DNA of 64,000 bases from Bacteroides caecigallinarum (GTDB lineage Bacteria; Bacteroidota; Bacteroidia; Bacteroidales; Bacteroidaceae), in NCBI RefSeq assembly GCF_016901995.1, contig NZ_JACJLE010000009.1, forward strand, positions 22,297-86,296. The letters run 5' to 3'. Positions 37,641 to 47,468 of this stretch are shown here, one piece after another. The notes beneath the pieces were generated by a model that was not told the DNA's origin, searched no databases, and was given only the letters and a program-made list of their open reading frames with translations. Position 1 is the first letter of the stretch; every line of letters begins with the position of its first letter. The translations under genes were made by a program, and so were the position numbers.

Positions 37641-39578
37641 TCAGCCTACAAGTTCCTCACATTCCTTGAGCCACATTGCCGCACTGGCATCACTAGGCAT
37701 ACGCCAATCGCCTCTAGGGCTGAGTGATACGGAACCTACCTTAGGCCCGTCAGGAAGACATGAGCGCTTGAACTGCTGATTAAAGAAACGGCGGCAGAAA
37801 TTAGTAAGCCATTTCTTTATAGTAGTACTGTCGTATGTTCCTCTGAAAGCAATCTCTGCAAGATAGAAAATCTTTGCAGGACGCATACCGAATCTGAGGA
37901 AATAATACAGGAAGAAGTCATGGAGCTCATACGGACCAACCAAGTCTTCAGTCTTCTGCTTGATATTTCCGTTTTCGTCGGCAGGAATAAGTTCCGGACT
38001 GATAGGAGTATCTATAATGTCAAGCAGAGTGTTACGGGAAATTACATCTACACCGGTCTGAGCCACCCAGTTTACAAGATAGCGTACCAACGTCTTAGGA
38101 ATGCTGGCATTCACACCGTACATAGACATATGGTCACCATTATAAGTTGCCCAACCAAGAGCAAGTTCAGACAAGTCACCGGTACCAATCACCAGACCGC
38201 CAATCTTGTTGGCATAATCCATAAGGATTTGTGTACGTTCGCGTGCCTGGCCGTTTTCGTATGTAACATCGTGAACAGACATATCGTGCTCAATATCCTT
38301 GAAGTGCTGTATGCAGGCGTCCTTGATGCTTATTTCTTTGGTAGTGACCTGAAGAGAACTCATCAGAGTAAGGGCATTGTTGTATGTACGGTCTGTTGTT
38401 CCGAATCCCGGCATTGTGATACCTACTATACCCTTGCGCGGCAACCCCAGCTTGTCGAAAGTCTTTACACACACAAGAAGAGCCAATGTAGAATCCAGTC
38501 CACCGGATATTCCCACTACCACAGTCTTGCAGTTTGTGTGTACAAGTCGTTTTGCGAGCCCTGCCACCTGAATTGAAAATATCTCTTCACATCTTTCGTC
38601 AAGAAGCTTTCCGCCTGCAGGTATGAACGGATGAGGATCTATATATCTTGTAAGCGACAAATCACGGCTGTTTACAAGCTCAGACTGAATACGCTGTACT
38701 TCTCCTGAAGCGTATGTCCTGACACTGGCAGCAAATGTGGTATTTACAAGACGTTCTCCACGCAGACGTTCCACATCTATTTCACTGACAACCAACTGCT
38801 CGTTGAATGAAAAACGTTCAGCCTCCGCAAGCAGGGTTCCATTCTCATAAATAAGTGCATTACCGGCAAACACCACGTCTGTTGTAGATTCTCCAAAACC
38901 GCTTGAAGCAAAAACATATCCAGCCAGACAGCGTGCAGACTGCTGTGCCAGCAACGAACGCAGATATTGATGTTTTGCGATGTTCTCAGTATCAGCAGAC
39001 ATATTGAATATTATCTCTGCTCCTTTTAATACCAGTTCGGAACTTGGAGGAACCGGAGCCCATACGTCCTCGCATATTTCTATTCCAAAACATGTATCCG
39101 ACGTATCGAAAAGCAGATTCTTGCCAAACGGCACAACCTGTCCGCATAATCTTATTGAAGATACTCCAGTATATGTAAGTGATGATGCGAACCATCTCTG
39201 CTCATAGAATTCCTTATAATTTGGAAGATAAGTTTTAGGCACTACTCCAAGAATCTTTCCTTTCTGAAAGACTACAGCACAATTTGCCAAAGTTGAGTTA
39301 ACCACTACCGGCATGCCTACTATAGATATAATATCCAGTTGGCGTGTATTATTCATAACCTGCATCAAAGCCATTTCAGCCTGTTCTATCAACAGTTTAT
39401 GCGAAAAGAGATCGCCACATGAATATCCCGTTAAATTCAATTCAGGGAAAATCACTATCTGCACACCTTTACCGTCAGCCACCATAATCTGTGCTTCTGT
39501 CTGTTGCGCATTGAATTTACAGTCGGCCACCTTTACCGCCGGTATAGCAGCCGCCACTTTTACAAAACCAAATTTCAT
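37641..39578 (-). CDS. nadE: Glutamine-dependent NAD+ synthase
   Basis: A 645-residue two-domain enzyme. The N-terminal nitrilase-like amidase (about 1-280) shows the Glu of FPELNLTGYSCGD, the Lys of VPKTYLPNYKEFYE and the Cys of GIEICEDVW. It supplies ammonia to the C-terminal synthetase with the SGGLDSTLAL ATP-pyrophosphatase loop near 350, STGD-like IGTGDLSELALGW and NASIPKT. It forms NAD from deamido-NAD. The frame runs on to 39635, but the ATG at 39578 (MKFGFVKVAAAIP) matches the family start and lies after a -7 element. Confidence 0.96.
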   Translation of the reverse strand: MKFGFVKVAAAIPAVKVADCKFNAQQTEAQIMVADGKGVQIVIFPELNLTGYSCGDLFSHKLLIEQAEMALMQVMNNTRQLDIISIVGMPVVVNSTLANCAVVFQKGKILGVVPKTYLPNYKEFYEQRWFASSLTYTGVSSIRLCGQVVPFGKNLLFDTSDTCFGIEICEDVWAPVPPSSELVLKGAEIIFNMSADTENIAKHQYLRSLLAQQSARCLAGYVFASSGFGESTTDVVFAGNALIYENGTLLAEAERFSFNEQLVVSEIDVERLRGERLVNTTFAASVRTYASGEVQRIQSELVNSRDLSLTRYIDPHPFIPAGGKLLDERCEEIFSIQVAGLAKRLVHTNCKTVVVGISGGLDSTLALLVCVKTFDKLGLPRKGIVGITMPGFGTTDRTYNNALTLMSSLQVTTKEISIKDACIQHFKDIEHDMSVHDVTYENGQARERTQILMDYANKIGGLVIGTGDLSELALGWATYNGDHMSMYGVNASIPKTLVRYLVNWVAQTGVDVISRNTLLDIIDTPISPELIPADENGNIKQKTEDLVGPYELHDFFLYYFLRFGMRPAKIFYLAEIAFRGTYDSTTIKKWLTNFCRRFFNQQFKRSCLPDGPKVGSVSLSPRGDWRMPSDASAAMWLKECEELVG

Positions 39579-39609
39579 ATAATTTGTTATATATAATGTA
39601 TAGTCTGTG

Positions 39610-39617
39610 CAAAAATA
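39610..39617 (-). promoter_or_regulatory. -7 element of nadE
   Basis: TATTTTTG on the minus strand, 31 bp before the chosen ATG. It lies inside the longer reading frame, which argues against that longer start. Confidence 0.55.
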
Positions 39618-39681
39618 CAAATTATTCCTTTGCACAGCGGTTAAGTTAAAAGTAAAAAAAACAAAAAAGTAAGTTTGGAAC

Positions 39682-39711
39682 TTGTAGTTTAGAAAAAAGT
39701 TTGTATCTTTG
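39682..39711 (+). promoter_or_regulatory. Promoter of the perR-rubrerythrin pair
   Basis: TTG (39682-39684), a 19-bp gap, then TATCTTTG (39704-39711). The operator palindrome follows just downstream. Confidence 0.7.
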
Positions 39712-39726
39712 CCATCGAAATAAAAT

Positions 39727-39739
39727 TGTAATAATTACA
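39727..39739 (+). promoter_or_regulatory. Candidate PerR operator
   Basis: TGTAATAATTACA is a perfect 6-1-6 inverted repeat within a 7-1-7 frame like the Per box consensus TTATAATnATTATAA. It lies between the expected transcription start and the ATG of a Fur/PerR gene, a site that would allow self-repression. Binding is inferred. Confidence 0.6.
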
Positions 39740-39754
39740 TAATTGAAAGAGAGT

Positions 39755-40177
39755 ATGAACGTTTACGAATATTTGCTTAATTACAACATCAAGCCATCCG
39801 TACAACGCATCGCAATTATGGACTATCTCCTAAAGCATCATACTCATCCGTGTATTGATGAGATTTATATGGCTTTGCATGATGATATTCCTACCCTTTC
39901 AAAAACAACAGTATATAACACTTTGAAGTTGTTTGTTGAACATGGAGCCGCAAAGATGCTTACGATAGACGAGCGTAATGCTTGTTTCGATGGCGATACA
40001 TCGGCCCATGCACACTTCCAGTGCAAATGCTGCGGTAGGATTTTCGATATGCCAATGCATATAAACGAAAACGAAATGAACGAAATGACAGAAAAAGGTT
40101 TTAGCGTGGAAGAAGTTCACAGCTATTACAAAGGTGTCTGTCCTGAATGTAGAAATAACAACTCCGACAAAAACTAA
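39755..40177 (+). CDS. Fur family transcriptional repressor, PerR-like
   Basis: A 140-residue Fur-family protein. A winged helix (PSVQRIAIMDYLLKHHTHPCIDEIYMAL, then SKTTVYNTLKLFVEHG) is followed by a dimer/metal domain with HAHFQCKCCGRIFDM and a final CPEC, giving a four-Cys structural zinc site. The linkage to rubrerythrin points to peroxide sensing (PerR) rather than iron uptake. A frame start at 39743 uses TTG; the ATG at 39755 is better. The rubrerythrin gene follows by 48 bp. Confidence 0.9.
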   Translation: MNVYEYLLNYNIKPSVQRIAIMDYLLKHHTHPCIDEIYMALHDDIPTLSKTTVYNTLKLFVEHGAAKMLTIDERNACFDGDTSAHAHFQCKCCGRIFDMPMHINENEMNEMTEKGFSVEEVHSYYKGVCPECRNNNSDKN

Positions 40178-40225
40178 AGTCGGACTGAAAATATTAATTT
40201 AACAACTAACTAACTTATTACTATT

Positions 40226-40777
40226 ATGAAGAAATTTATCTGTACAGTATGTGGTTATATCCACGAAGGTGATTCAGCTCCTGAAAAGTGTCCATTGTGT
40301 AAAGCTCCAGCTTCTAAATTCAAAGAAATGGAAGAAACAGAAGGTGGTCTTCAGTTTGCAGACGAACACGTTATCGGTGTAGCTAAAGGTTGCGACGAAG
40401 AAATGATTAAAGACCTTAACAACCACTTCATGGGCGAATGTACAGAAGTAGGTATGTACTTGGCTATGAGCCGTCAGGCTGACCGCGAAGGCTATCCAGA
40501 AGTAGCTGAAGCTTTCAAACGTTACGCTTGGGAAGAGGCTGAACACGCTGCTAAGTTTGCTGAACTTCTTGGCGACTGCGTATGGGATACTAAGACTAAC
40601 CTTGAAAAGCGTATGAACGCTGAAAGCGGTGCTTGCGCTGACAAGAAACGTATCGCTACTCGTGCTAAAGCTCTTAACCTTGACGCTATCCACGATACAG
40701 TTCACGAAATGGCTAAGGACGAAGCTCGTCACGGAAAAGGTTTCGAAGGTTTGTACAACAGATACTTCAAGAAATAA
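40226..40777 (+). CDS. Reverse rubrerythrin (NADH peroxidase type)
   Basis: A 183-residue protein with the rubredoxin domain first: [23 protein letters not shown] has the two C-x2-C pairs. A ferritin-like diiron domain follows, with [20 protein letters not shown] and [12 protein letters not shown] supplying the Glu and His ligands. This domain order is the reverse of classical rubrerythrin and is known from clostridial peroxide reduction. It detoxifies H2O2 in anaerobes using electrons from NADH via a reductase. Codon use suggests high expression. It has its own terminator. Confidence 0.95.
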   Translation: MKKFICTVCGYIHEGDSAPEKCPLCKAPASKFKEMEETEGGLQFADEHVIGVAKGCDEEMIKDLNNHFMGECTEVGMYLAMSRQADREGYPEVAEAFKRYAWEEAEHAAKFAELLGDCVWDTKTNLEKRMNAESGACADKKRIATRAKALNLDAIHDTVHEMAKDEARHGKGFEGLYNRYFKK

Positions 40778-40800
40778 TTTACTATTACAGAATAGGTTTA

Positions 40801-40837
40801 TGCCAGGCATATCGGAAGGTATGCCTGGTATTTTTTT
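40801..40837 (+). terminator. Terminator of rubrerythrin
   Basis: The arms TGCCAGGCATA and TATGCCTGGTA pair with one G-U and enclose TCGGAAGG; seven T residues follow. Confidence 0.85.
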
Positions 40838-40870
40838 ATCATCACATCAAAAAAAAGGAATAATTCAGAA

Positions 40871-41611
40871 TTATGCCATCAGTACTTTCCAGCTCTGATC
40901 TTCATCTTCTATCAGAACAGATTTATTCTCAATCCAGTCGCCGGAATTAAGATAGCGGATATTTCCAAGATGAGTATCTTCAGGGTGATGTATATGTCCG
41001 CATATAATGCCGTCGTAATTATTTTTCACGGCAAAGTCTGTTATCTGTTTCTCAAAATTAGTAAAGTTTGAGACAAGTTTTTTTGTCCATCGCTTAATTA
41101 CCTGAGCGAAAGAGAACGGCTGTTTATGGCGAAAAGCCCTGTATTTGTTATAGAATTCATTCAAGAAAAGAAGAAACTCGTAGCATGAAGCTCCAACTTT
41201 TGAGAGCCATGTGGCTTTACGGTTTACGGTATCGAAACAATCACCATGCGTAACAAGGAACTTCTTGCCTCCACTTGAGAGAGTAAAGTCTCTGAATACT
41301 TTTATACCTACTATCACCTTACCTACATACCTCTGCATGAAGTCATCGTGATTGCCGTATGTATAAATAACATCAGACGTGCTATTCTTCATCATCTCCG
41401 ATATGGTACGGAACAGACGCATAAGGTCACTTCTCCAAGCGCACTTTGGATGCTTGTGTATGTACCACCCGTCAATAATATCACCGTTCAGAATCAACCG
41501 TTCGCACGATACCGAACGAAGAAACTGAATAAGTTCATTTACCTTGGCATGAGGCATTCCCAAATGAAGGTCTGATAATATTATTGTCTTATAATGTTTT
41601 TTCAACTGCAT
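40871..41611 (-). CDS. LpxH-like metallophosphoesterase (UDP-2,3-diacylglucosamine diphosphatase family)
   Basis: A 246-residue calcineurin-type phosphoesterase with all metal motifs: SDLHLGMPHA, GDIIDGW, GNHDDF, THGDCFD and GHIHHPE. It resembles LpxH/LpxH2 proteins that cut UDP-2,3-diacylglucosamine in lipid A synthesis; this long form also resembles YbbF-type homologues, so the exact substrate is inferred. The frame reaches 41713, but the first 34 residues overlap the lepA terminator region and a -7 element (TAAGTTTG, 41633-41640). The ATG at 41611 is therefore chosen. Confidence 0.88.
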   Translation of the reverse strand: MQLKKHYKTIILSDLHLGMPHAKVNELIQFLRSVSCERLILNGDIIDGWYIHKHPKCAWRSDLMRLFRTISEMMKNSTSDVIYTYGNHDDFMQRYVGKVIVGIKVFRDFTLSSGGKKFLVTHGDCFDTVNRKATWLSKVGASCYEFLLFLNEFYNKYRAFRHKQPFSFAQVIKRWTKKLVSNFTNFEKQITDFAVKNNYDGIICGHIHHPEDTHLGNIRYLNSGDWIENKSVLIEDEDQSWKVLMA

Positions 41612-41632
41612 TGCCGTTTCTTTATAGTGATA

Positions 41633-41640
41633 CAAACTTA
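41633..41640 (-). promoter_or_regulatory. -7 element of the LpxH-like gene
   Basis: TAAGTTTG on the minus strand, 21 bp before the chosen ATG. No clear -33 element is seen. Confidence 0.5.
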
Positions 41641-41672
41641 CAAAAAAATACTTATATAGTAAGTTTATAACA

Positions 41673-41724
41673 AGAAAAAAAACGAACCCACAACGGTATA
41701 AATCATACGTCATGGGTTCGTTTT
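41673..41724 (-). terminator. Terminator of lepA
   Basis: The 12-base arms AAAACGAACCCA (41679-41690) and TGGGTTCGTTTT (41713-41724) are perfect inverted repeats followed by a T-run on the minus strand, just after the lepA stop. Confidence 0.85.
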
Positions 41725-41741
41725 ACTATTCAGTAAATATA

Positions 41742-43523
41742 TTAGTCAAGTTTCAATACTGCAAGGAATGCCTTCTGCGGCACTTCCACAGTACCAATCT
41801 GCTTCATACGTTTCTTACCCTTCTTCTGTTTTTCAAGAAGTTTACGCTTACGGCTCACGTCACCACCATAACACTTGGCAGTTACGTCCTTACGTACAGC
41901 CTTGATAGTTTCGCGGGCAATGATCTTCGCACCGATTGCAGCCTGAATTGCGATTTCAAACTGCTGGCGTGGGATAAGTTCTTTCAGTTTCTCACACATG
42001 CGTCTTCCAAGGTCGTATGCATTGTCGAAATGGGTAAGAGTAGAAAGCGCATCCACAGACTCACCGTTCAAAAGAATATCAAGTTTGACTAGTTTTGAAG
42101 GACGGAAGCCAGACTGGTGATAATCAAATGAAGCATATCCCTTGGAGATACTCTTCAGCTTATCATAGAAGTCAATCACGATTTCACCAAGCGGCATCTT
42201 GTAATGCAATTCCACACGGTTACCAGATATATAATCCTGACGAACCAACTCACCACGCTTGCCAAGACACAAGGTCATGATTGGACCGATATAATCGGTA
42301 GTAGTAATTATGGAAGCATCGATAAACGGCTCCTCAATATGGTCAATCAATGTTGGGTCAGGCATACCGCCAGGGTTGTGCACTTCCTGTACTCCACCCT
42401 GTTTGTCGTAAATCATATACGATACGTTAGGCACAGTAGTAATGACGTTCATATCGAACTCGCGGTCCAGACGCTCCTGAACGATTTCCATGTGAAGCAA
42501 TCCTAAGAATCCGCAACGGAAACCGAATCCCAAAGCCAATGATGATTCAGGCTGGAATGTCAACGAAGCGTCGTTAAGCTGCAGCTTTTCCAATGATGCT
42601 CTAAGGTTTTCGTAATCTTCGGCCTCGATAGGATAAACACCGGCGAAGACCATAGGCTTGACTTCCTCAAAACCATCGATAGCCTTATCACACGGATTTG
42701 CTATATGAGTAATAGTATCTCCTACCTTTACTTCTCTGGATGTCTTGATACCGGAAATGATATATCCAACGTCGCCTGTACGAAGTTCCTTGCGAGGTAC
42801 CATATCCATCTTCAGTACACCAATCTCATCGGCATCATATTCCTTTCCTGTATTAAAGAATTTTACCTTATCACCTGTACGCAATACTCCATTCTCAATC
42901 TTGAAATAAGCAATAATTCCACGGAAAGAATTGAACACAGAGTCAAAGATAAGAGCTTGAAGAGGAGCATCTTCGTCACCTACCGGATGAGGAATGCGTT
43001 CTACTACAGCCTTAAGTATTTCCTCAACACCCATACCTGTTTTACCAGACGCACGGATAATCTCTTCACGCTTGCATCCTAAAAGATCGATAATCTCATC
43101 TTCCACTTCCTCAGGCATAGCGCTAGCCATATCACACTTGTTCAGAACCGGAATAATCTCCAGGTCATGTTCTAGTGCCATATAAAGATTTGAGATTGTC
43201 TGAGCCTGTACTCCCTGCGAAGCATCTACTATAAGCAGAGCTCCTTCGCATGCAGCAATTGAGCGTGAAACCTCGTATGAGAAGTCCACGTGTCCCGGAG
43301 TGTCAATAAGATTAAGAATGTATTTTTCACCGTTGTAGGTATATTCCATCTGGATGGCATGGCTCTTGATTGTTATACCACGTTCACGTTCCAGATCCAT
43401 GTCGTCAAGCATCTGTCCTTCAGTAACCTTGATTGTCTGTGTGTATTCCAGCAATCGGTCAGCCAAAGTAGATTTTCCATGGTCGATATGTGCGATGATA
43501 CAGAAATTGCGTATATTCTTCAT
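41742..43523 (-). CDS. lepA: Elongation factor 4 (LepA)
   Basis: A 593-residue translational GTPase. G1 [18 protein letters not shown] (11-28), G3 DTPGHVDF near 75 and G4 NKCDM near 129 are present. The LepA-specific C-terminal domain ends with the [27 protein letters not shown] pattern. It back-translocates or rescues stalled ribosomes. The length is normal. A promoter and a terminator of its own mark it as a single-gene unit. Confidence 0.97.
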   Translation of the reverse strand: MKNIRNFCIIAHIDHGKSTLADRLLEYTQTIKVTEGQMLDDMDLERERGITIKSHAIQMEYTYNGEKYILNLIDTPGHVDFSYEVSRSIAACEGALLIVDASQGVQAQTISNLYMALEHDLEIIPVLNKCDMASAMPEEVEDEIIDLLGCKREEIIRASGKTGMGVEEILKAVVERIPHPVGDEDAPLQALIFDSVFNSFRGIIAYFKIENGVLRTGDKVKFFNTGKEYDADEIGVLKMDMVPRKELRTGDVGYIISGIKTSREVKVGDTITHIANPCDKAIDGFEEVKPMVFAGVYPIEAEDYENLRASLEKLQLNDASLTFQPESSLALGFGFRCGFLGLLHMEIVQERLDREFDMNVITTVPNVSYMIYDKQGGVQEVHNPGGMPDPTLIDHIEEPFIDASIITTTDYIGPIMTLCLGKRGELVRQDYISGNRVELHYKMPLGEIVIDFYDKLKSISKGYASFDYHQSGFRPSKLVKLDILLNGESVDALSTLTHFDNAYDLGRRMCEKLKELIPRQQFEIAIQAAIGAKIIARETIKAVRKDVTAKCYGGDVSRKRKLLEKQKKGKKRMKQIGTVEVPQKAFLAVLKLD

Positions 43524-43555
43524 TCGTTTTTAATGCGTAAAATTAATTTTGAGTG

Positions 43556-43585
43556 CAAAGATAGCAAAAAATCACCTATTTTCAA
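43556..43585 (-). promoter_or_regulatory. Promoter of lepA
   Basis: TATCTTTG (43556-43563) on the minus strand with TTG (43583-43585) 19 bp upstream. The leader is about 25 nt. Confidence 0.65.
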
Positions 43586-43751
43586 TGTATGGGAAAAGAC
43601 ATTTAAACACTAAACAGCTGATATTTCTCTAATTTATCAGTAATTGTTTCTATCATCATAGCAATGAAAAATCAGAATGAAGAATAACAATTCTATCAGA
43701 GTAATGAATATTTTTAGTTAATTTGCAGAACAAACAATAATGTAGTTAATT

Positions 43752-44213
43752 ATGGAACCATCAACTCAACTTAACGCACACAACAAACAGGAATTTCCTC
43801 CTATGCACACCTGCGAACACATAATCAACAGAACAATGATAAACCTCTTCGGATGCGGAAGAGCTGTTTCGGCACATATAGAAAGGAAGAAAAGCAAACT
43901 GGACTATGCCCTACCACAGCCTCTGAACGATGAAGATATTACAAGAATAGAAGATACCGTAAACAGTGTTATAGCACAACATCTTGATGTGACAACAGAA
44001 TTCATAACACAAAAAGAAGCTGCAGACAGATTTGACTTGAAACGCTTGCCGGAAAATGCCTCAGACACTGTGAGAATAGTAAAAGTAGGAGACTACGATG
44101 AATGCCTCTGCATAGGACTTCATGTCAATAACACATCAGAAATAGGAACATTCAAGATTATCAGCCACGACTATAACGATGGCATTTTAAGAATAAGATT
44201 CAAACTTATTTAA
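43752..44213 (+). CDS. AlaX-like alanyl-tRNA editing domain protein
   Basis: A 153-residue stand-alone editing domain of the threonyl/alanyl-tRNA synthetase SAD family. The two zinc motifs are H19-TCE-H23 and C120-IGL-H124. Such proteins hydrolyse mischarged tRNA (Ser- or Gly-tRNAAla) in trans. It is short for AlaX but keeps both metal motifs. The next gene starts 5 bp after its stop. Confidence 0.85.
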   Translation: MEPSTQLNAHNKQEFPPMHTCEHIINRTMINLFGCGRAVSAHIERKKSKLDYALPQPLNDEDITRIEDTVNSVIAQHLDVTTEFITQKEAADRFDLKRLPENASDTVRIVKVGDYDECLCIGLHVNNTSEIGTFKIISHDYNDGILRIRFKLI

Positions 44214-44218
44214 GTGAT

Positions 44219-45205
44219 ATGGCAAAAAAGAAAAAAGCGAAAAGCGGTATCAAGTGGAAACCGTTGCTGTTAATTATACTTATCGGATTATGCGCAGGTG
44301 GATACTATGTTTATTCAGAAAATAAAAACATAAATCTACCGGAACTTCCTGACAATAAAGAAATACAGAAAACATTAAAAAAAACTGTTCAGGAAGCCGA
44401 CAAGATTAAGGATGAAATAGTAGCGCAGGCAGAAAACCTGAAACCGGTAATTGAAAAGATAAGATCAGGAAACAAGGAAGAGACAACCCCATCTGCCGAA
44501 GCCCCAAAACTTAATCTGGAAATACCAGTTTATACATATCCTGGAAGATATGAAAAGGAAATCATCATAAACAGAACAGGATATACACTATCATACAACC
44601 AGTATTATAAGAACCCTAATTGGGTGGCATGGGAATTGACCAGAGAAGAGACCAAAGGAGAAGCCGACAGATACGACAAGTTCATGCCCGATCCGGATCT
44701 ACCAGAACCAAGGGTAGTACATAAAGATTATACCAAAAGCGGATACGACAGAGGGCACATGGCTCCTGCTGCGGATATGAAATGGAGCAAACAGGCTATG
44801 ATAGAATCGTTCTATATGAGCAATATATGCCCTCAAGTAGGCAATCTGAACCGTGGTGACTGGAACGATCTAGAGGAACTTTGCAGAAACTGGGCAGATA
44901 AATACGGAAGGATATACATTGCATGCGGACCTATCTTCGATTCAAAATCACCAAAGAGAATTGGTGTACATAAGGTTGCCGTACCTGACAGATTCTTCAA
45001 GGTTATACTTATATATAATAGAAAGAATCCTATAGCTATGGGATTTATTTTCAAAAACACCGCCCATTCACAAGATATAGAGAAATACATGGTGACTGTG
45101 GATAGTGTGGAAAATGTTACTGGGATGGATTTCTTCTCAAAACTGCCGGACGATGTAGAAAATAAAATAGAGAGTACAGTTCCTGAGTTACCTAAAAAGA
45201 AATAA
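44219..45205 (+). CDS. DNA/RNA non-specific endonuclease with membrane anchor
   Basis: A 328-residue beta-beta-alpha-metal nuclease. A basic N-terminus and one membrane helix (about 15-32) are followed by a charged linker to about 95. The catalytic motif is SGYDRGHMAPAADM (His180), with NICPQVGNLNRGDWNDLEE providing the metal Asn. Homologues such as NucA and Serratia nuclease degrade nucleic acid outside the cytoplasm; here the domain should face the periplasm or surface. It is 5 bp after the AlaX-like gene, an unexplained pairing. Confidence 0.92.
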   Translation: MAKKKKAKSGIKWKPLLLIILIGLCAGGYYVYSENKNINLPELPDNKEIQKTLKKTVQEADKIKDEIVAQAENLKPVIEKIRSGNKEETTPSAEAPKLNLEIPVYTYPGRYEKEIIINRTGYTLSYNQYYKNPNWVAWELTREETKGEADRYDKFMPDPDLPEPRVVHKDYTKSGYDRGHMAPAADMKWSKQAMIESFYMSNICPQVGNLNRGDWNDLEELCRNWADKYGRIYIACGPIFDSKSPKRIGVHKVAVPDRFFKVILIYNRKNPIAMGFIFKNTAHSQDIEKYMVTVDSVENVTGMDFFSKLPDDVENKIESTVPELPKKK

Positions 45206-45293
45206 CCATATCGTATATTGTAATAAAATATGCTATAAAGCAAACTTTTTGACATAAAAGTTAGGAATTAAATATTATTTAGTTACTTTTGCA

Positions 45294-45301
45294 AAAACGA
45301 A
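45294..45301 (+). promoter_or_regulatory. -7 element of the his genes
   Basis: TACTTTTG, 27 bp before the hisH ATG. No -33 TTTG is seen at the expected place, and no his leader peptide is visible. Confidence 0.55.
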
Positions 45302-45328
45302 TCAGGAAGGCAGAAATAAGACAAATAT

Positions 45329-45919
45329 ATGAATGTAGCAATCATAAAATACAATGCAGGAAACATTTTCTCAGTGGATTATGCTTTAAAGCGTATTGGA
45401 GTGACACCTGTCATAACATCCGACAAGGAGACACTTCTTAAAGCTGACAAAGTGATATTTCCAGGCGTAGGTGAGGCTGAAACCACAATGAAATATCTGA
45501 AAGAACAGAATTTGGATATATTGATAAAGGATTTAAAGCAGCCGGTTTTAGGAATATGCTTGGGTATGCAGCTTATGTGTAAATATTCCGAAGAAGGAAA
45601 TACAGAATGCCTAGGAATTTTTGATACAGATGTAAAGAGATTCTGTCCGCAAAGACACATTGACAAGGTGCCACACATGGGTTGGAACACTATCGAGAAT
45701 ACCGTAAGCCCTCTATTTAAAGGGTTCGACAAGGATGAGTATGTTTATTTTGTCCACAGCTATTATGTTCCGCTGAACGATTTCACAGCCGCACGTACCA
45801 ACTACATTCTTCCTTACAGTTCTGCGCTGCACAAAGACAACTTCTATGCCACACAGTTCCACCCTGAAAAGAGTGGAAAAACGGGAGAAAGAATCTTGAG
45901 AAATTTCTTAGAACTATAA
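45329..45919 (+). CDS. hisH: Imidazole glycerol phosphate synthase, glutamine amidotransferase subunit
   Basis: A 196-residue class I amidotransferase. The nucleophile Cys is in GICLGMQLM near 79; the His-Glu pair is in QFHPEKSG near 178. It feeds ammonia to HisF. It is first of hisH-hisA-hisF-hisIE; the upstream genes hisG, D, C and B are not in the window. Confidence 0.96.
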   Translation: MNVAIIKYNAGNIFSVDYALKRIGVTPVITSDKETLLKADKVIFPGVGEAETTMKYLKEQNLDILIKDLKQPVLGICLGMQLMCKYSEEGNTECLGIFDTDVKRFCPQRHIDKVPHMGWNTIENTVSPLFKGFDKDEYVYFVHSYYVPLNDFTAARTNYILPYSSALHKDNFYATQFHPEKSGKTGERILRNFLEL

Positions 45920-45934
45920 ACACATAATAATATT

Positions 45935-46672
45935 ATGATAGAAATAATTCCTGCCATAGACATAATCGACGGAAAATGCGTCCGCCTCTCAAAAGGAGAC
46001 TATGACTCTAAAAAGATATACAATGAAAATCCTGTTGAAGTAGCAAAAGAATTTGAGGCATACGGTATAAGACGATTACACGTAGTTGACCTGGACGGAG
46101 CCAAATCAAAACATATTGTCAACTATAGGATCTTGGAGCAACTGGCCGGAAGAACCTCTCTTATTATCGATTTCGGAGGAGGAATAAAATCGGATGAAGA
46201 CCTTATTATAGCTTTCGATAACGGTGCACAGATGGTTACAGTGGGAAGTATAGCAGTAAAAAATCCTCAACTGTTCGAAAAATGGCTGAACAAATACGGT
46301 CACGAACAGATAATCCTGGGAGCCGACGTAAAAGACAACAAAATAGCTATTAACGGCTGGAAAGAAGAAAGCGACATTATGCTTGAAGATTTTCTGAACG
46401 ATTATACAGCCAAAGGAGTATCTAAAGTTCTTTGCACAGACATAAGCAAGGACGGAATGCTGGAAGGCCCGTCAATAGAACTTTACAAAAACATAATGGC
46501 AAACCATCCGGACATGCATCTGATAGCCAGTGGAGGAGTAAGCTGCCTGGATGATATATACAGACTGGATGAAGCAGGTATTCCTGCAGTGGTATTCGGG
46601 AAAGCCATATATGAAGGTAAAATCAAACTAAAGGACTTGTCCGATTTATCAAACTCTGACAAACAAGACTGA
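45935..46672 (+). CDS. hisA: ProFAR isomerase (HisA)
   Basis: A 245-residue TIM barrel. The N-terminal [19 protein letters not shown] contains the catalytic Asp, and the second phosphate site is near IASGGVS and [10 protein letters not shown]. It opens the ribose ring of ProFAR in histidine synthesis. It ends 2 bp before hisF. Confidence 0.96.
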   Translation: MIEIIPAIDIIDGKCVRLSKGDYDSKKIYNENPVEVAKEFEAYGIRRLHVVDLDGAKSKHIVNYRILEQLAGRTSLIIDFGGGIKSDEDLIIAFDNGAQMVTVGSIAVKNPQLFEKWLNKYGHEQIILGADVKDNKIAINGWKEESDIMLEDFLNDYTAKGVSKVLCTDISKDGMLEGPSIELYKNIMANHPDMHLIASGGVSCLDDIYRLDEAGIPAVVFGKAIYEGKIKLKDLSDLSNSDKQD

Positions 46673-46674
46673 TT

Positions 46675-47430
46675 ATGCTTGCAAAAAGAATTATACCATG
46701 CCTTGACATAAAAGACGGACAGACCGTAAAAGGTACAAACTTCGTAAATCTGCGTCAGGCAGGCGACCCGGTGGAATTGGGAAAAGCTTATAGTGAACAA
46801 GGCGCAGACGAGCTTGTTTATCTTGACATCACAGCCAGCCACGAAGGAAGAAAAACATTTACAGATCTTGTGAAGCGAATAGCTGCACAGATTAACATTC
46901 CCTTCACCGTAGGCGGCGGAATAAACGAACTTAAAGATGTTGACAGATTGCTCAATGCCGGAGCTGATAAGGTATCTATAAACTCCGCAGCAATAAGAAA
47001 TCCGATGCTTGTGGATGAAATAGCAAAACACTTCGGATCACAAGTTTGCGTTGTAGCCATTGATGCCAGACAGACAGCCAATGGCTGGAAATGTTATCTT
47101 AACGGTGGAAGAGTGGAAACCGAAAGATACCTTTACGAATGGGCAAAGGAAGTCAATGACCGTGGCGCAGGAGAAATCCTGTTCACAAGTATGGATCATG
47201 ACGGAGTGAAAACCGGATATGCCAACGAAGCATTGGCGCATCTGAGCGAGACACTGGACATTCCTGTAATCGCCTCAGGCGGTGCCGGAAAGATGGAGCA
47301 TTTCAGAGACGCATTTACTTTGGGTAAAGCAGACGCTGCACTCGCTGCAAGCGTGTTCCACTTTGGAGAGATACCTATAATGAAACTGAAAGAGTATCTT
47401 CATAAAGAAGGTATTTCCGTAAGACTTTAA
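46675..47430 (+). CDS. hisF: Imidazole glycerol phosphate synthase, cyclase subunit
   Basis: A 251-residue TIM barrel paired with His[20 protein letters not shown] holds the first catalytic Asp; [14 protein letters not shown] holds the second. It makes imidazole glycerol phosphate and AICAR. The hisA stop precedes it by 2 bp. Confidence 0.97.
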   Translation: MLAKRIIPCLDIKDGQTVKGTNFVNLRQAGDPVELGKAYSEQGADELVYLDITASHEGRKTFTDLVKRIAAQINIPFTVGGGINELKDVDRLLNAGADKVSINSAAIRNPMLVDEIAKHFGSQVCVVAIDARQTANGWKCYLNGGRVETERYLYEWAKEVNDRGAGEILFTSMDHDGVKTGYANEALAHLSETLDIPVIASGGAGKMEHFRDAFTLGKADAALAASVFHFGEIPIMKLKEYLHKEGISVRL

Positions 47431-47468
47431 ATATACATGCATATTAACCGAAAAAAGATTATAGAATT

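Noticed and set aside
39579..39635. 19-residue N-terminal extension of nadE
   Set aside because: A -7 element lies in the extension and the family starts at MKFGFVKVAAA.
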